Origin: JBHIBA01 sp046758845
GTDB lineage: Bacteria > UBA8248 > JACPRG01 > G963555815
DNA length: 6,089 nucleotides
Assembly (NCBI GenBank): GCA_046758845.1
Contig: JBHIBA010000284.1
Location: forward strand, 1 to 6,089
Direction of reading: 5' to 3'
The translations under genes were made by a program, and so were the position numbers. This document shows, in pieces, positions 6,034 through 6,089 of this stretch. Within the stretch, counting starts at the first letter, position 1. Each line of letters opens with the position of its first letter. The notes under the pieces were generated by a model. It worked only from the letters and a program-made list of their open reading frames with translations. It was not told where the DNA came from and made no database searches.

Positions 6034-6089
6034 ATCGCCCCTCAACCGACCCTCTTAAGATACTAACAGTAGCGCTAATCGTTGATATG

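Noticed and set aside
6034..6089. Promoter for the transporter (minus-strand TAGTAT at 6065-6060)
   Set aside because: No acceptable -35 element lies at 15-18 bp, and the window ends too soon to judge.
1..6089. Mobile elements, CRISPR arrays, tRNA or rRNA genes
   Set aside because: I saw no transposase or integrase coding, regularly spaced repeats, or RNA gene signatures on either strand.

Overview
The window is a compact stretch of GC-rich bacterial chromosome with five protein-coding genes, all on the minus strand. Read in the direction of transcription (right to left) they are a DMT/EamA-type membrane transporter (6033-5134), an unrecognised probable lipoprotein (5079-4309), an OmpR-family response regulator (4258-3581), its membrane histidine kinase (3545-2112), and a two-PDZ HtrA/DegP-type periplasmic serine protease (1565-96). 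The signal sequences, lipobox and Do-family protease suggest a Gram-negative (diderm) organism. High GC, GTG starts and GAGG/AGGAG ribosome binding sites are typical of many proteobacterial or related environmental lineages. Nothing in the sequence fixes the phylum. There is no sign of a phage, transposon, CRISPR array, tRNA or rRNA.

Layout: 1-95 is the htrA 3' flank and holds a T-tract. 96-1565 is htrA. 1566-2111 is the only long non-coding stretch (546 bp) and the richest regulatory region: three 11-bp direct repeats just upstream of a -10-like box, an AT-rich inverted repeat, a perfect 10-bp GC hairpin, a second hairpin, a 14-bp near-perfect direct repeat, and a small hairpin over the htrA ribosome binding site. 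2112-4258 is the two-component pair. 4309-5133 is the lipoprotein gene, preceded by two alternative GC hairpins directly after the transporter stop codon. 5134-6033 is the transporter.

Working model (inference): the lipoprotein, regulator and kinase genes are closely spaced and probably co-transcribed, perhaps together with the transporter. The kinase senses something in the periplasm or at the membrane and phosphorylates the regulator. The regulator then binds the 11-bp repeats at 1859-1891 and activates a separate htrA promoter with a leader of about 275 nt. This resembles the Cpx (CpxRA to DegP) and MprAB-PepD envelope-stress circuits. The individual families are ordinary. The parts worth attention are the htrA control region and the unknown lipoprotein beside the regulator.
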